DNA of 64,000 nt from Streptomyces fagopyri (GCF_009498275.1 NZ_CP045643.1:7440001-7504000), one strand, 5' to 3'. Shown: positions 27,701 through 35,822, counted from the stretch's first letter. The notes: generated by a model not told the origin, from the letters alone. Program-made: numbers and translations.

Positions 27701-28669
27701 ACCAAGCCCGCGGGCGCCCTCGGCATGCTGGAGATCATCTCGGCGCAGCTGTCGGGCCTGTCCCGGATGTGCCCGCCGCCGATCCCGGAGCCCGCCGCCG
27801 TCGCGATCTTCGCGGGCGACCACGGTGTGCACGCCCAGGGCGTCACCCCATGGCCGCAGGAGGTCACCGCCCAGATGGTGGCCAACTTCCTCGGCGGTGG
27901 CGCGGTCTGCAACGCGTTCGCCAACCAGGTCGGCGCGGAGGTCTGCGTCGTCGACGTGGGCGTCGCCTCCGACCTCCCCGCGACGCCGGGACTGCTGCCG
28001 CGCAAGGTCCGTGCGGGCACCGCCGACATGACCACCGGCCCCGCGATGACCCGCGAGGAGGTCACCGCGGCGATCGAAGTGGGCATCGAGACGGCCCGCG
28101 ACCTGGTGGCGGCCGGCAACAAGGCACTGCTGACCGGCGAGATGGGCATCGCCAACACCACCGCGTCCGCCGCCCTGATCTCGGTCTTCACCGGCGCCGA
28201 CCCGTCCGAGGTGACGGGCCGTGGCACCGGCATCAACGACGAGACCCTGGCCCGCAAGACCGAGGTCGTGCGGCGCGCCGTCGAACTCCACCAGCCGGAC
28301 CCGGCCGACCCCATCGGCGTCCTCGCGGCCATCGGCGGCCTCGAACACGCGGCGATGGTCGGCCTGCTGCTGGGAGGCGCCTCCCTGCGTACGCCGGTGA
28401 TCCTGGACGGAGTCAGCGCCGGCGCGGCGGCCCTGGTCGCCCGCGCCATCGCTCCCGAGGTGCTCGCGGCCTGCATCGCGGGCCACCGCAGCGCGGAGCC
28501 GGGCCATGTGGCGGCCCTGAACAAGCTGGGCCTGCGCCCGTTGATCGACCTCGACCTGCGTCTCGGCGAGGGCACCGGCGCGTTGCTGGCCCTGCCCGTC
28601 GTGCAGAGCGCGGCGCGCGCGATGCACGAGGTGGCCACGTTCGACTCCGCGGGGGTCACGGAGAAGTAG
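24779..28669 (+). CDS. cobT: BluB-CobT fusion with a giant disordered N-terminal arm
   Basis: 1296 aa from ATG at 24779. Residues about 1-720 are low-complexity Pro/Ala/Glu/Asp-rich sequence with no recognisable domain. About 388-455 has a periodic pattern of V-x-L/F-A/V-D units (VHLADPAGHLADHAVHL, VRFVDAGVH, VQFADVSVG). Residues about 725-945 are a BluB-type flavin reductase (RRDIRNGFRNDPIP, APSVGHSQPWDFV), which cuts FMN to 5,6-dimethylbenzimidazole (DMB). Residues about 947-1296 are CobT nicotinate-nucleotide:DMB phosphoribosyltransferase, with AGDHGVHAQGVTPWP, GEMGIANTT and the catalytic Glu in LRLGEGTGA. One chain could make the lower ligand and activate it for cobalamin. The arm's role is unknown. 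Confidence 0.9.
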   Translation: MTDTGQVPGEGLPENAGMVEQPGAPAPDAYTFLDPSENHADDDDLLLMPGAQGAWGNEVGPPAPQPLVHEPGPHETAGRDSGSVDLGAVRGAGPLTAAQPVAPRRPLHLGPPTPDVSAGPVRSLADRGPASAPLAVPAHAMTPATPVRHAGPPTVGPEYLDVPQLSEIPPQGAVPWGAPPAGSEPTAEETVVPAEGQGSEAGFVPGPEAAFGAAPTYDGTPEASEAPGSDGAHPGPEEGGPAGLASPLPADGGAGDAALARVSAASEADRAAESAEGYLAGVGAEAAQGPETAHTPDGALDLQASETPGADTFAGVHDAPHAEPTADAVAAQISGAEAAEHATAPAAAPADEAGPTPEQAFQAEQDRAEQDRFTHQDQAAHPASPEASDPSVHLADPAGHLADHAVHLAGPAVPFVEQAAHAAEQAARFPDRTVRFVDAGVHIPESVVQFADVSVGGRASGAEDGFAEAAQPASAQPASAQHPHASSLAHESAEPPLPAAGDSYGRSVPGTGAFPVQAAQFAPPAEAHAAFAEAASGVPAGVAARGETPHAATDRSHGDASHPADQSHDEHLPGGTQGTAGFPNAPAQPSADDSLGRFVPVDGQVPTTPHLAPTPPHAMTVPPLPADEWAPAEEPAPERAPALGGLPEAGPGQAPQAPAHHEEPVAPVPAPREAEAPPVPEPFDAGPEPVVAQQAEDLDTQVADQEESTAAVEDVRESTGPAAPGYDDAEREAVLRVMRERRDIRNGFRNDPIPHDVLLRVLEAAHTAPSVGHSQPWDFVVIRSAETRRTMHELAARQREAYAKSLPKGRAKQFKELKIEAILDTPVNIVVTADPTRGGRHTLGRHTQPQMAPYSSALAVQNLWLAARAEGLGVGWVSFFDEREMVRALGLPEHLDVVAYLCVGYVDEFPEEPELMQAGWSKRRPLSWVVHEETYGRRALPGEEPHDLLAETVSNIRPLDAKALGEAWERQKRMTKPAGALGMLEIISAQLSGLSRMCPPPIPEPAAVAIFAGDHGVHAQGVTPWPQEVTAQMVANFLGGGAVCNAFANQVGAEVCVVDVGVASDLPATPGLLPRKVRAGTADMTTGPAMTREEVTAAIEVGIETARDLVAAGNKALLTGEMGIANTTASAALISVFTGADPSEVTGRGTGINDETLARKTEVVRRAVELHQPDPADPIGVLAAIGGLEHAAMVGLLLGGASLRTPVILDGVSAGAAALVARAIAPEVLAACIAGHRSAEPGHVAALNKLGLRPLIDLDLRLGEGTGALLALPVVQSAARAMHEVATFDSAGVTEK

Positions 28670-28681
28670 CCGGCAGGCCGG

Positions 28682-28720
28682 GGTGGGCGGGGAATCCGCG
28701 GCGCGGAGCCCCCGCCCACC
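28682..28720 (+). terminator. Hairpin after the BluB-CobT gene
   Basis: GGTGGGCGGGG (28682-28692) pairs perfectly with CCCCGCCCACC (28710-28720) over a 17-nt loop, 12 bp after the stop. It is likely to end or attenuate the transcript before cobA, which has its own possible -10 (TAAAAT, 28825-28830). Confidence 0.65.
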
Positions 28721-28899
28721 ACCGCGATCCCGGCCGTACGCCGGGCCGGGGCACAGCCCCGGTTTCGGGAGGCGCCGGGCCCGGGAAGGAACCCCCCACC
28801 CGGCCCGTTCACCCGACCGGCGCCTAAAATCCCACGTCAGGGCCGCTCCACAGTCGCGGCGCGCCCCACCGCACCGTCCGTACGAGGAGCCGCACCGCC

Positions 28900-30156
28900 A
28901 TGGCCGAACACCCCGCCTACCCCGTAGGTCTGCGCCTCACCGGCCGCCGCGTCATCGTCCTCGGCGGCGGCCAGGTCGCCCAGCGCCGTCTGCCCGCGCT
29001 CATCGCCGCGGGCGCCGACATCCACCTCGTGTCACCGGAGGCGACCCCCTCCGTCGAGGCGATGGCCGACGCGGGCGAGATCACCTGGACCAGGCGTCCG
29101 TACGAGGACGGCGACCTCGCCGGCGCCTGGTACGCCCTGATCGCCACCAGCGATCCCGAGGCGAGCGCGGCGGCCTCCGCCGAGGCGGAGCGGCACCGGA
29201 TCTGGTGCGTACGCTCCGACGACGCCGACGCGGCGACGGCCTGGACCCCGGCGACGGGGCACAGCGAGGGCGTCACGGTCGCGGTCCTCACGACGGACGC
29301 GCGAGGCCGGGACCCCCGCCACACGGCCGCGATCCGCGACGCGGTGGTCGAGGGACTCCGCGACGGGACCCTGGTGGCACCGCACCATCGCACCCGTGCC
29401 CCCGGTGTCGCCCTGGTCGGCGGCGGCCCCGGCGACCCGGACCTGATCACCGTCCGCGGACGCCGTCTGCTCGCCGAGGCCGACGTGGTCATCGCCGACC
29501 GCCTCGGCCCGCGCGACCTGCTCGCCGAACTCCCGCCGCACGTCGAGGTCATCGACGCGGCGAAGATCCCGTACGGCCGGTACATGGCCCAGGAAGCGAT
29601 CAACAACGCGCTGATCGAGCACGCGCGACAGGGCAAGTCCGTCGTCCGCCTCAAGGGCGGCGACCCGTTCGTCTTCGGCCGGGGCATGGAGGAGGCGCAG
29701 GCGCTCGCGGAGGCGGGCATCGCCTGCACCGTGGTCCCCGGCATCTCCAGCTCGATCTCGGTGCCCGGCGCGGCCGGGATCCCGGTCACCCACCGGGGCG
29801 TCGCCCATGAGTTCACGGTGGTGAGCGGCCATGTCGCCCCCGGCGACGACCGCTCCCTCGTCGACTGGCCGGCCCTCGCCGCACTGCGCGGCACACTCGT
29901 CGTCCTCATGGGCGTCGACAAGATCGGCAGGATCGCCGAGACCCTGATGGCCCACGGCAAACCGGCCGACACCCCCGTCGCCCTGGTCCAGGAGGGCACG
30001 ACCGCCGCGCAGCGCCGGGTCGACGCGACCCTGGCCACGGTCGCCGAGACCGTCGTCGCGCGGGACGTGCGGCCGCCCGCGGTGATCGTCGTCGGCGACG
30101 TCGTGAACGTGGGCCCCGGACAACCGGTACGACCGGCTCCGCCAGTATCCGAGTAA
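28900..30156 (+). CDS. cobA: Siroheme synthase-like: precorrin-2 dehydrogenase plus uroporphyrinogen-III C-methyltransferase
   Basis: 418 aa, ATG at 28900. The N-terminus (about 1-160) is the CysG/Met8 Rossmann domain (GRRVIVLGGGQVAQRRLPALIAAGA) for NAD-dependent oxidation of precorrin-2. Residues about 168-405 are the SUMT methylase: VALVGGGPGDPDLITVRGRRLL, VVRLKGGDPFVFGRG, VVPGISSSISVPGAAGIPVTHRG. It makes precorrin-2 and sirohydrochlorin, the branch point to siroheme and cobalamin. A -10-like TAAAAT lies at 28825-28830. An rRNA methyltransferase gene follows after 64 bp. Confidence 0.94.
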   Translation: MAEHPAYPVGLRLTGRRVIVLGGGQVAQRRLPALIAAGADIHLVSPEATPSVEAMADAGEITWTRRPYEDGDLAGAWYALIATSDPEASAAASAEAERHRIWCVRSDDADAATAWTPATGHSEGVTVAVLTTDARGRDPRHTAAIRDAVVEGLRDGTLVAPHHRTRAPGVALVGGGPGDPDLITVRGRRLLAEADVVIADRLGPRDLLAELPPHVEVIDAAKIPYGRYMAQEAINNALIEHARQGKSVVRLKGGDPFVFGRGMEEAQALAEAGIACTVVPGISSSISVPGAAGIPVTHRGVAHEFTVVSGHVAPGDDRSLVDWPALAALRGTLVVLMGVDKIGRIAETLMAHGKPADTPVALVQEGTTAAQRRVDATLATVAETVVARDVRPPAVIVVGDVVNVGPGQPVRPAPPVSE

Positions 30157-30220
30157 CCCGGGGTAACCCGACTCTTTCCCAGCCGTTGGCACCGCACCCA
30201 GGACAAGGCAGTATCACCCT

Positions 30221-31039
30221 GTGGCCGATCTCATCACCGTCGAGAACCCCGACGACCCGCGTCTGTGCGACTACACGGGCCTGACCGACGTGGAGCTGCG
30301 CCGCAAGCGCGAACCCGCCGAAGGCCTGTTCATCGCCGAGGGCGAGAAGGTCATCAGACGGGCCAAGGACGCCGGATACGAGATGCGCTCCATGCTCCTG
30401 TCCGCGAAGTGGGTCGACGTCATGCGCGACGTCATCGACGAGCTGCCGGCCCCGGTCTACGCCGTCAGCCCGGAGCTCGCCGAGCAGGTCACCGGCTATC
30501 ACGTGCACCGCGGCGCGCTCGCCTCCATGCAGCGCAAACCGTTGCCGACGGCGGACGAACTCCTGGGGTCCGCCCGCCGGGTGGTGGTCATGGAGTCGGT
30601 CAACGACCACACCAACATCGGCGCGATCTTCCGCTCCGCCGCCGCCCTCGGCATGGACGCGGTCCTGCTCTCCCCGGACTGCGCCGACCCGCTCTACCGC
30701 CGCTCCGTGAAGGTCTCCATGGGCGCGGTCTTCTCCGTCCCGTACGCGCGTCTCGACAGCTGGCCCAGGGGCCTGGAGTCGGTCCGCGAGGCCGGCTTCA
30801 CCCTCCTCGCCCTCACCCCGGACGAGAAGGCGCGCTCCCTCGACGAGGCGGCCCCGCACCGGATGGACCGGGTCGCGCTGATGCTCGGCGCGGAGGGCGA
30901 CGGCCTGTCCACGAAGGCCCTGATGGCGGCGGACGAATGGGTCCGCATCCCGATGGCGCGGGGCGTCGACTCGCTCAACGTGGGTGCGGCGGCCGCGGTC
31001 GCCTTCTACGCGGTGGCGACGGGACGCCCGGTCGTCTGA
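30221..31039 (+). CDS. TrmH/SpoU-family RNA 2'-O-methyltransferase
   Basis: 272 aa from GTG at 30221. The N-terminal substrate-binding part (KREPAEGLFIAEGEKVIRRAKDAGYE) is typical of rRNA-type enzymes. The SPOUT knot motifs are clear: VNDHTNIGAIFRSAAALG (about 127-144), MLGAEGDGLS (about 223-232) and IPMARGVDSLNVGAAAAVAFY (about 245-265). It methylates ribose 2'-OH in rRNA or tRNA using SAM; the target nucleotide is unknown. A degenerate GC repeat array begins right at its stop. Confidence 0.9.
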   Translation: MADLITVENPDDPRLCDYTGLTDVELRRKREPAEGLFIAEGEKVIRRAKDAGYEMRSMLLSAKWVDVMRDVIDELPAPVYAVSPELAEQVTGYHVHRGALASMQRKPLPTADELLGSARRVVVMESVNDHTNIGAIFRSAAALGMDAVLLSPDCADPLYRRSVKVSMGAVFSVPYARLDSWPRGLESVREAGFTLLALTPDEKARSLDEAAPHRMDRVALMLGAEGDGLSTKALMAADEWVRIPMARGVDSLNVGAAAAVAFYAVATGRPVV

Positions 31040-31490
31040 CCGGTCGGCGGGCCGGGGCGTGTCCGGTGTCCGGGCGGTCGGTGGGCCGGGGTGTTTCGGG
31101 TGTCCGGCCGGTCGGTGTGCCGGGGTGCCGGTGTGTGGTCGGTGGTCCGTCGCGGCATCTCCGTTGTCCGGTCGGAAGGTCGGCCGGATACTACGTCCCT
31201 GGTGTGCGGCCGGTCCATGGGCCGGAGCGTTCCGGTAGCCGGTCGGAGGGCCGGTCGGAGCGTCTCTCATGGCCGGCCGGCCGGTCCGCCGGAGCCACTC
31301 CCGCTGTCTGCCCGGAAGGCCGGCTGAGGCCGTTCCTGTGTCCGGCCGGAACGGTTGCCCGCCCTGTGCCGTGTTCGGACGGACGGCACCTGGTCCGTGG
31401 GGCGTGAACTGTTCCGGGGCCGGACCGTGGGCGCGGACGTCGCCCGGACGCCCGGATCCCCGGTCGTTCGGTGCGGCCTCGACCGTCGTC
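31039..31490. repeat. 34-bp degenerate GC-rich tandem repeat array
   Basis: Between the RNA methyltransferase (plus) and the Ser/Thr kinase (minus). Units of about 34 bp, of the type GGTCGGYGGGCCGGGGYGT, start at 31039, 31073 and 31107; copies 1 and 2 match at about 28 of 34 positions. The array then decays into scattered GGTCGG/GGCCGG blocks up to about 31470. Nothing else is seen in these 450 bp. Confidence 0.65.
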
Positions 31491-32828
31491 CTAGCCGTCC
31501 GTCCCGGCGACGCCCCGGTACCGTTCGCCCCACGTGCCGCCCGTGGGCGCCGACGAGGACGACGGCCGCTCCTGCCCCAGGACGTGTACGGCCTGGCGCC
31601 CGCCGTCGTCGTCGAGCCCGCGCGCCGGACCCTGGCAGCCCTGCGCCACCGCGATGCCCAGGGCGACGAGCAGCGTCACCACGACGAACACGAAGAGCCG
31701 CTGCCGCAGCAGCCGCGGGTTGGCGGGCCGGCGCCCGGTCCCGGTCGTCCGCGGGCCCTGCCGTCCGGTGCCGCTGCGGGGCGCGGGCCGGCTGCCGGAA
31801 CGCCCGGTGTTCCGGGACGGCGTGGGGCGCGAACCCGACGGCGCCGGCCGGGAGCCACCGCCGTTCGTGCCCCCGGTGCGCGGCGGGGGAGTGCCCTGCG
31901 GGCGGCGCTGGGTGGGCTGTTCGGCGTACTGCTCGGCGAGGCGCCCCGTGGGCCGGTCCGGGTCGTTGCGTTGCGCGGGAGGCCGGACGTCGGTCATGCC
32001 CTGTGCCTCGCGAGCCGCGATCTCCTTGAGCCGCAAGGACAGTTGAAGCGTGCTGGGGCGCTCCTCGGGGTCCTTGGCGAGGCAGGCCCGCACGAGCGGA
32101 GCCAGCGCGTCGGGCACGCCGTGCAGCTGCGGTTCCTCGTGCACCACTCGATAGAGCATCACTTCGGAACTGCCGTGCCCGAAGGGCGAGTCGGAGGTCG
32201 CCGCGTACGCCAGGGTGGCTCCCAGCGCGAAGACGTCCGTCGCCGGGGTGACGGCGGCGCCGCGCACCTGCTCGGGTGCCAGGAAGCCGGGCGAGCCGAC
32301 GGCCGTGCCGACGTGGGTGAGCGTGGAGGCCCCCGTCGCCCAGGCGATGCCGAAGTCGATGATCCGCGGCCCCTTCGGGGACAACAGGATGTTGGACGGC
32401 TTCAGGTCGCGGTGCACGACCCCCGCCTCGTGCACCGCCACGAGCCCCTCGGAGAGAGCGGCGCCCACGGCGGCCACGTCGGCGGCCGCCATCGGGCCCT
32501 CCTCGGCGACCTTGTCGTGCAGCGAGGGCCCCGGCACGTACTGCGTGGCGAACCAGGGCCGCTCCGCGTCGAGATCGGCGGCGACGAGCCGGGCCGTGCA
32601 GCCGCCCCTGATCCGCCGGGCCGCGGACACCTCGCGCGCGAACCGCGACCGGAACTCCTGATCCTCCGCCAGATCCGGCCGGATCACCTTGAGCGCGACC
32701 CGCTGGCCACGACGGTCGGAGCCCAGGTAGACCACGCCCATCCCACCCGCGCCGAGCCGCCTGTGAAGCCTGAACGAGCCGACGACACGCGGGTCCTCGC
32801 GCCTCAGGCGCATCATCGCCATGTCCAT
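31491..32828 (-). CDS. Membrane-anchored Ser/Thr protein kinase (PknB type)
   Basis: 445 aa from ATG at 32828 (nearby ATGs at 32822 and 32816 and a GTG at 32858 are possible). The kinase domain (about 17-275) has the glycine loop GAGGMGVVY, Lys47, HRDLKPSNILL and DFG in IIDFGIAWA, followed by GSPGFLAPEQ. A Pro/Arg/Gly/Thr-rich linker of about 100 residues leads to one membrane helix (FVFVVVTLLVALGIAVAQG, about 393-411) and a short outer tail of about 35 residues. No PASTA repeats are present, so the external ligand domain is minimal. It phosphorylates Ser/Thr on cytosolic proteins; targets unknown. Confidence 0.92.
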   Translation of the reverse strand: MDMAMMRLRREDPRVVGSFRLHRRLGAGGMGVVYLGSDRRGQRVALKVIRPDLAEDQEFRSRFAREVSAARRIRGGCTARLVAADLDAERPWFATQYVPGPSLHDKVAEEGPMAAADVAAVGAALSEGLVAVHEAGVVHRDLKPSNILLSPKGPRIIDFGIAWATGASTLTHVGTAVGSPGFLAPEQVRGAAVTPATDVFALGATLAYAATSDSPFGHGSSEVMLYRVVHEEPQLHGVPDALAPLVRACLAKDPEERPSTLQLSLRLKEIAAREAQGMTDVRPPAQRNDPDRPTGRLAEQYAEQPTQRRPQGTPPPRTGGTNGGGSRPAPSGSRPTPSRNTGRSGSRPAPRSGTGRQGPRTTGTGRRPANPRLLRQRLFVFVVVTLLVALGIAVAQGCQGPARGLDDDGGRQAVHVLGQERPSSSSAPTGGTWGERYRGVAGTDG

Positions 32829-33024
32829 CCCCGCTGCCCGGTCCGTTTGACGAGCCACAGCTTACGTTTCCGCGGCCGGGAGCGCGCAGAGGCCGCGCCC
32901 TCGCGGTCCGATCGATTGTCAGTGCCGGGTGGGAAACTTGAGAGGTGGTCAGGGAGCGCGCGAACGGCGCGGCCTTGGGCCGGCTGTGGTCCCAACCATC
33001 CGTCGCAGAAGGGGGATTGAGCCC

Positions 33025-33258
33025 GTGAAGGGTGATCGCGTGGAGATAGTCGTGGACGCCGGGGACACGACGCGTACGTACGAGGTGGTGGCGAGCAGGG
33101 CGGGCCGCAGGGTGGAGACAGCGGTACGCCGAGGTGTCGTGGAAGTGAGCGAAGTCACCCGAAGTGGATCAGTTGTGCGCACCGCCCGCTTCATGGCGAC
33201 AAGGGTGCTGGCGCTGGTCGAGCAGCCGGTGCCCAGGGAGGACAGCTCGGAACAGTAG
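33025..33258 (+). CDS. Small conserved protein of unknown function
   Basis: 77 aa from GTG at 33025, with GGGGGA about 9 nt upstream. The chain reads as a small beta-rich protein (RVEIVVDAGDTTRTYEVVAS, then RRGVVEVSEVTRSG) with no Cys and no membrane segment. It is divergent from the kinase gene (about 196-bp gap). I believe similar short proteins occur across Streptomyces, but this was not checked, and no function is assigned. Confidence 0.7.
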   Translation: MKGDRVEIVVDAGDTTRTYEVVASRAGRRVETAVRRGVVEVSEVTRSGSVVRTARFMATRVLALVEQPVPREDSSEQ

Positions 33259-33498
33259 GAGCACGCCGGGCGCCCCCTCCGGGAAGACCCTGAGACCTAG
33301 GTCCTCGTCTCCACCCAGGGGAGTACACCGCAGGTCATCGCTCATCCTCCGGGAGGCCCGGCAATCGGTACGAGGGCATGACGACCCGGTGCCGCCGCGC
33401 CCATAGATTTGAGGTCAAGCGGCGGGTGCAGCACTCGTCCCCCGAGGTCAGACACCCGCCGCTGCCAACCACACAGATGCTCGGTCAGGAGAGGGACC

Positions 33499-33708
33499 AT
33501 GGCCCACACGGCACCGCGGACGGCGATCCGCACGCAGGGACGCAGGGCATACAGCGCCGCGTTCCGCCCGCGTCGCCAGGGTCAGCGCCACCCCTTGGTG
33601 GCGACAGCGATGGTCCTTCCTCTGGCGGCCCTGCTCGTGGTCGTCTTCGGCGGCTGGGAGTCAGTGGTCACACAAGCGTCGTCCGTGGGCGTGATGCTGG
33701 GGCGCTGA
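33499..33708 (+). CDS. Small single-helix membrane protein, unknown function
   Basis: 69 aa from ATG at 33499, with AGGAGAGG upstream. The N-terminal 35 residues are basic and Arg/Gln-rich (RTQGRRAYSAAFRPRRQGQ), then comes one hydrophobic helix (VATAMVLPLAALLVVVFGGW) and a short polar tail. A -10-like TAGATT is at about 33402-33407. A strong hairpin follows at 33796-33829. The codon use and ribosome site support a real gene; function is unknown. Confidence 0.65.
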   Translation: MAHTAPRTAIRTQGRRAYSAAFRPRRQGQRHPLVATAMVLPLAALLVVVFGGWESVVTQASSVGVMLGR

Positions 33709-33795
33709 GCGGCGCCCCAGGCCCGGAAGAGCGGTCCGGGCGGGGACATCCGGCCATGAAACCCCGTGGGGACGGGGGTGCGGCGGACGGCAAAA

Positions 33796-33829
33796 AATGC
33801 CCGCGCAGCTGGGGAGCTGCGCGGGCATT
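33796..33829 (-). terminator. Perfect 15-bp hairpin with U-tract on the minus strand
   Basis: The arms 33796-33810 and 33815-33829 pair perfectly around GGGG. On the minus strand the hairpin is followed by six U residues (CAAAAAA on plus at 33791-33797), a textbook intrinsic terminator. On the plus strand it could still end the 69-aa gene without a U-tract. No minus-strand gene lies to its right, which is odd. Confidence 0.75.
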
Positions 33830-33834
33830 GCCAT

Positions 33835-34196
33835 GCCATCGGCCGCCCGCGACCCGACGCCCTGGGCGCCCGGCGTCCCGGCGACCCAGGAGCCCGGGTA
33901 TCCCGGCGGCGCGGGGCCCGGCCAGGGTGGCCCGGTGGTCTCGATGGCCTGGCGGTCCGGGCGGGCGGTGCGGTGACGCGCGGGCGTTCCTCTCTTCCGG
34001 TCTCCCGTCGAGGCCCACTCCGGTGGCCCGCTCGCCGCCCGCCGCCCGTCCGCTGTCCGCCGTGGCGGCCCGGTGCGCGCGACAGCGAGCCCGGAGGGAC
34101 ACGCGACGGCGAGCCCGGGAGGACCGGGGGGCGGGGGATTCGCGGCGCGCCTCGCTGCGTACGCTCGCCCGGTACCGCACGCACCCAGGGGGCCCC
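33835..34196. other. 362-bp intergenic region
   Basis: GC-rich, with short degenerate duplications such as CGACRGCGAGCCCGG at about 34080 and 34106. No promoter or gene can be called on either strand. The minus strand here is where any RNA ending at the hairpin 33796-33829 would come from. Confidence 0.4.
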
Positions 34197-35135
34197 GTGA
34201 CCGCAGATGTGCTGCCCGCCCTGACCGCCGGGGCGCGGAGCGCGGCCCACCCCGTGGCCGGCGCCTGCGCGCACCAGGACAGTGTCCTCGCCGACCGGTC
34301 CGACGGGACCGTCGTCCGCCACGGCGACACCGTGGCCAAGGCCCACGCGCCCGGCACGGACCCCGCAGGCCTCGCCCGCCGCCTCGCGGTCGCCGCGCAC
34401 CCCGCGCTGGCCGGCATCCTCCTCACCCCGCTCCGCCCGGAACCCGCCGACCTCGACGGGCGTGCGGTGACGTTCTGGCCGTACGGCACCCCCGTAGACC
34501 CCGAGGCCCCGGAGGCCGCCCCCTGGGAAGCGGCCGCGACCCTGCTGGCCCGTCTCCACCGCACCCCCGCTCCGGCCGGACTGCCGCCCATGAGGGGTCC
34601 CGTCAAGGCGGCCCGCGCGATCGCGCGGCTCAGGGCGGCGGGCCCGCACCCCGCCACCGCCCCCGTCCTGCGCGCCTGGGCGGCCCTCCCGGCCTGGGCC
34701 CGCGCGGAGGCCGCCATGCCCGGCCCGGACACCCTGTGCCACGGAGACCTGCACCTCGGGCAGCTGGTCCGCCACCCCGCCCCGGCCGGACGCTGGCTCC
34801 TCATCGACGTGGACGACCTCGGCGTGGGCGTCCCGGCCTGGGACCTGGCCCGTCCGGCCGCCTGGTACGCCTGTGGCCTGCTCCCGGCCGACGACTGGAC
34901 CCGCTTCCTGACCGCCTACCGGGGAGCGGCCGGCCCCGCGGTCCCCGCCGACGGCGACCCCTGGCCCGCCCTGGACGTCGCGGCCCGCGCCCTCACCGTG
35001 CAGACCGCGGCGCTGGCGATCGCCAAGTCCGTCGCGGCGCGGCGGCCGTTGGACGAGGTGCAGCAGGCCGTGGTCGACGCGTGCCGGCGAATGGGAGGCG
35101 TCCCGCCGCAGTTGGGACCCGGTCCGACGACGTAG
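34197..35135 (+). CDS. Aminoglycoside phosphotransferase-fold (APH) kinase family protein
   Basis: 312 aa from GTG at 34197 (CCAGGGGG upstream). The catalytic loop reads LCHGDLHLGQLV (His182-Gly-Asp184), with Gln where Asn is usual, and the metal-binding Asp in LIDVDDLGVG. An N-terminal lobe with VVRHGDTVAKAHAPG replaces the usual Lys motif. The family includes aminoglycoside, choline and maltose kinases. Nothing here points to antibiotic resistance in particular. It is followed by a zinc-ribbon gene after 74 bp. Confidence 0.82.
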   Translation: MTADVLPALTAGARSAAHPVAGACAHQDSVLADRSDGTVVRHGDTVAKAHAPGTDPAGLARRLAVAAHPALAGILLTPLRPEPADLDGRAVTFWPYGTPVDPEAPEAAPWEAAATLLARLHRTPAPAGLPPMRGPVKAARAIARLRAAGPHPATAPVLRAWAALPAWARAEAAMPGPDTLCHGDLHLGQLVRHPAPAGRWLLIDVDDLGVGVPAWDLARPAAWYACGLLPADDWTRFLTAYRGAAGPAVPADGDPWPALDVAARALTVQTAALAIAKSVAARRPLDEVQQAVVDACRRMGGVPPQLGPGPTT

Positions 35136-35209
35136 GGTGCAACCGATCGAGGCCGGGCAGTGTCTGTCCTGGCGGAAGCAGTACCGACCGGCGAGGAGTT
35201 GAGCCGAGC

Positions 35210-35515
35210 ATGCAGTGTCCGAAGTGCCATGCGCCGATGCACACGTACAACCGCAACGGTGTCCAGATCGAGCAGTGCAGCGGCTGCCGCGGGATCTTTC
35301 TCGACTACGGCGAGCTGGAGGCGCTGACCCGCGTGGAATCGCAGTGGTCGCAGCCCGCGCCGCCGCCCCCGGCCGCCCCGCAGGCGTACCCGGCGGCTCC
35401 CGCGCCCGCCTGGGGCGCCCCGCACGGCGGTGGCCACGGCGGTGGTCACTACGGCGGCGGCCACGGCGGCCACCACCGTCACAAGAGCTTCGGGCACATG
35501 CTCTTCTCGTCGTGA
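35210..35515 (+). CDS. TFIIB-type zinc-ribbon protein
   Basis: 101 aa from ATG at 35210 (CGAGGAG upstream). The N-terminus holds two zinc knuckles, CPKC (3-6) and CSGC (23-26), followed by GIFLDYGELEAL, the zf-TFIIB family pattern. The rest is Pro/Ala-rich and then Gly/His-rich (GGGHGGGHYGGGHGGHHRH, about 75-93), a possible metal-binding tail, ending SFGHMLFSS. Function unknown; a role in metal handling is a guess. tRNA genes follow on the opposite strand. Confidence 0.8.
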   Translation: MQCPKCHAPMHTYNRNGVQIEQCSGCRGIFLDYGELEALTRVESQWSQPAPPPPAAPQAYPAAPAPAWGAPHGGGHGGGHYGGGHGGHHRHKSFGHMLFSS

Positions 35516-35602
35516 CCGTGCCGGCCGGGGTCTGCCCCGGCCGGGCATGGCGAACACGACGAAGCCCCCGACCGTACGAGACGGCCGGGGGCTTCTGGCT
35601 GG

Positions 35603-35674
35603 TGCGCGATACTGGGATTGAACCAGTGACCTCTTCCGTGTCAGGGAAGCGCTCTCCCGCTGAGCTAATCGCGC
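35603..35674 (-). tRNA. tRNA-Val(GAC), copy 1
   Basis: 72 nt on the minus strand. Acceptor GCGCGAT pairs with ATCGCGC, discriminator A. The anticodon arm CTTCC-CTGACAC-GGAAG gives anticodon GAC (codon GUC). T arm ACTGGTTCAATCCCAGT. CCA is not encoded. First by coordinate of five minus-strand tRNA genes. Confidence 0.95.
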
Positions 35675-35713
35675 GGGACCGACCTCAACGTACAGGATCC
35701 GCGGCCTACTGCG

Positions 35714-35785
35714 TGCGCGATACTGGGATTGAACCAGTGACCTCTTCCGTGTCAGGGAAGCGCTCTCCCGCTGAGCTAATCGCGC
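35714..35785 (-). tRNA. tRNA-Val(GAC), copy 2
   Basis: 72 nt, identical in sequence to copy 1 over the tRNA (acceptor GCGCGAT, anticodon GAC). The 39-bp gap to copy 1 differs, so only the tRNA is duplicated. Confidence 0.95.
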
Positions 35786-35822
35786 GGGTTCGGATCTCGC
35801 ACACCAGTGCGGAGTGATCCAG

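Noticed and set aside
34197..35135. Aminoglycoside resistance gene
   Set aside because: Only the broad phosphotransferase fold is supported. The catalytic loop has Gln for Asn, and no resistance-type context is present.
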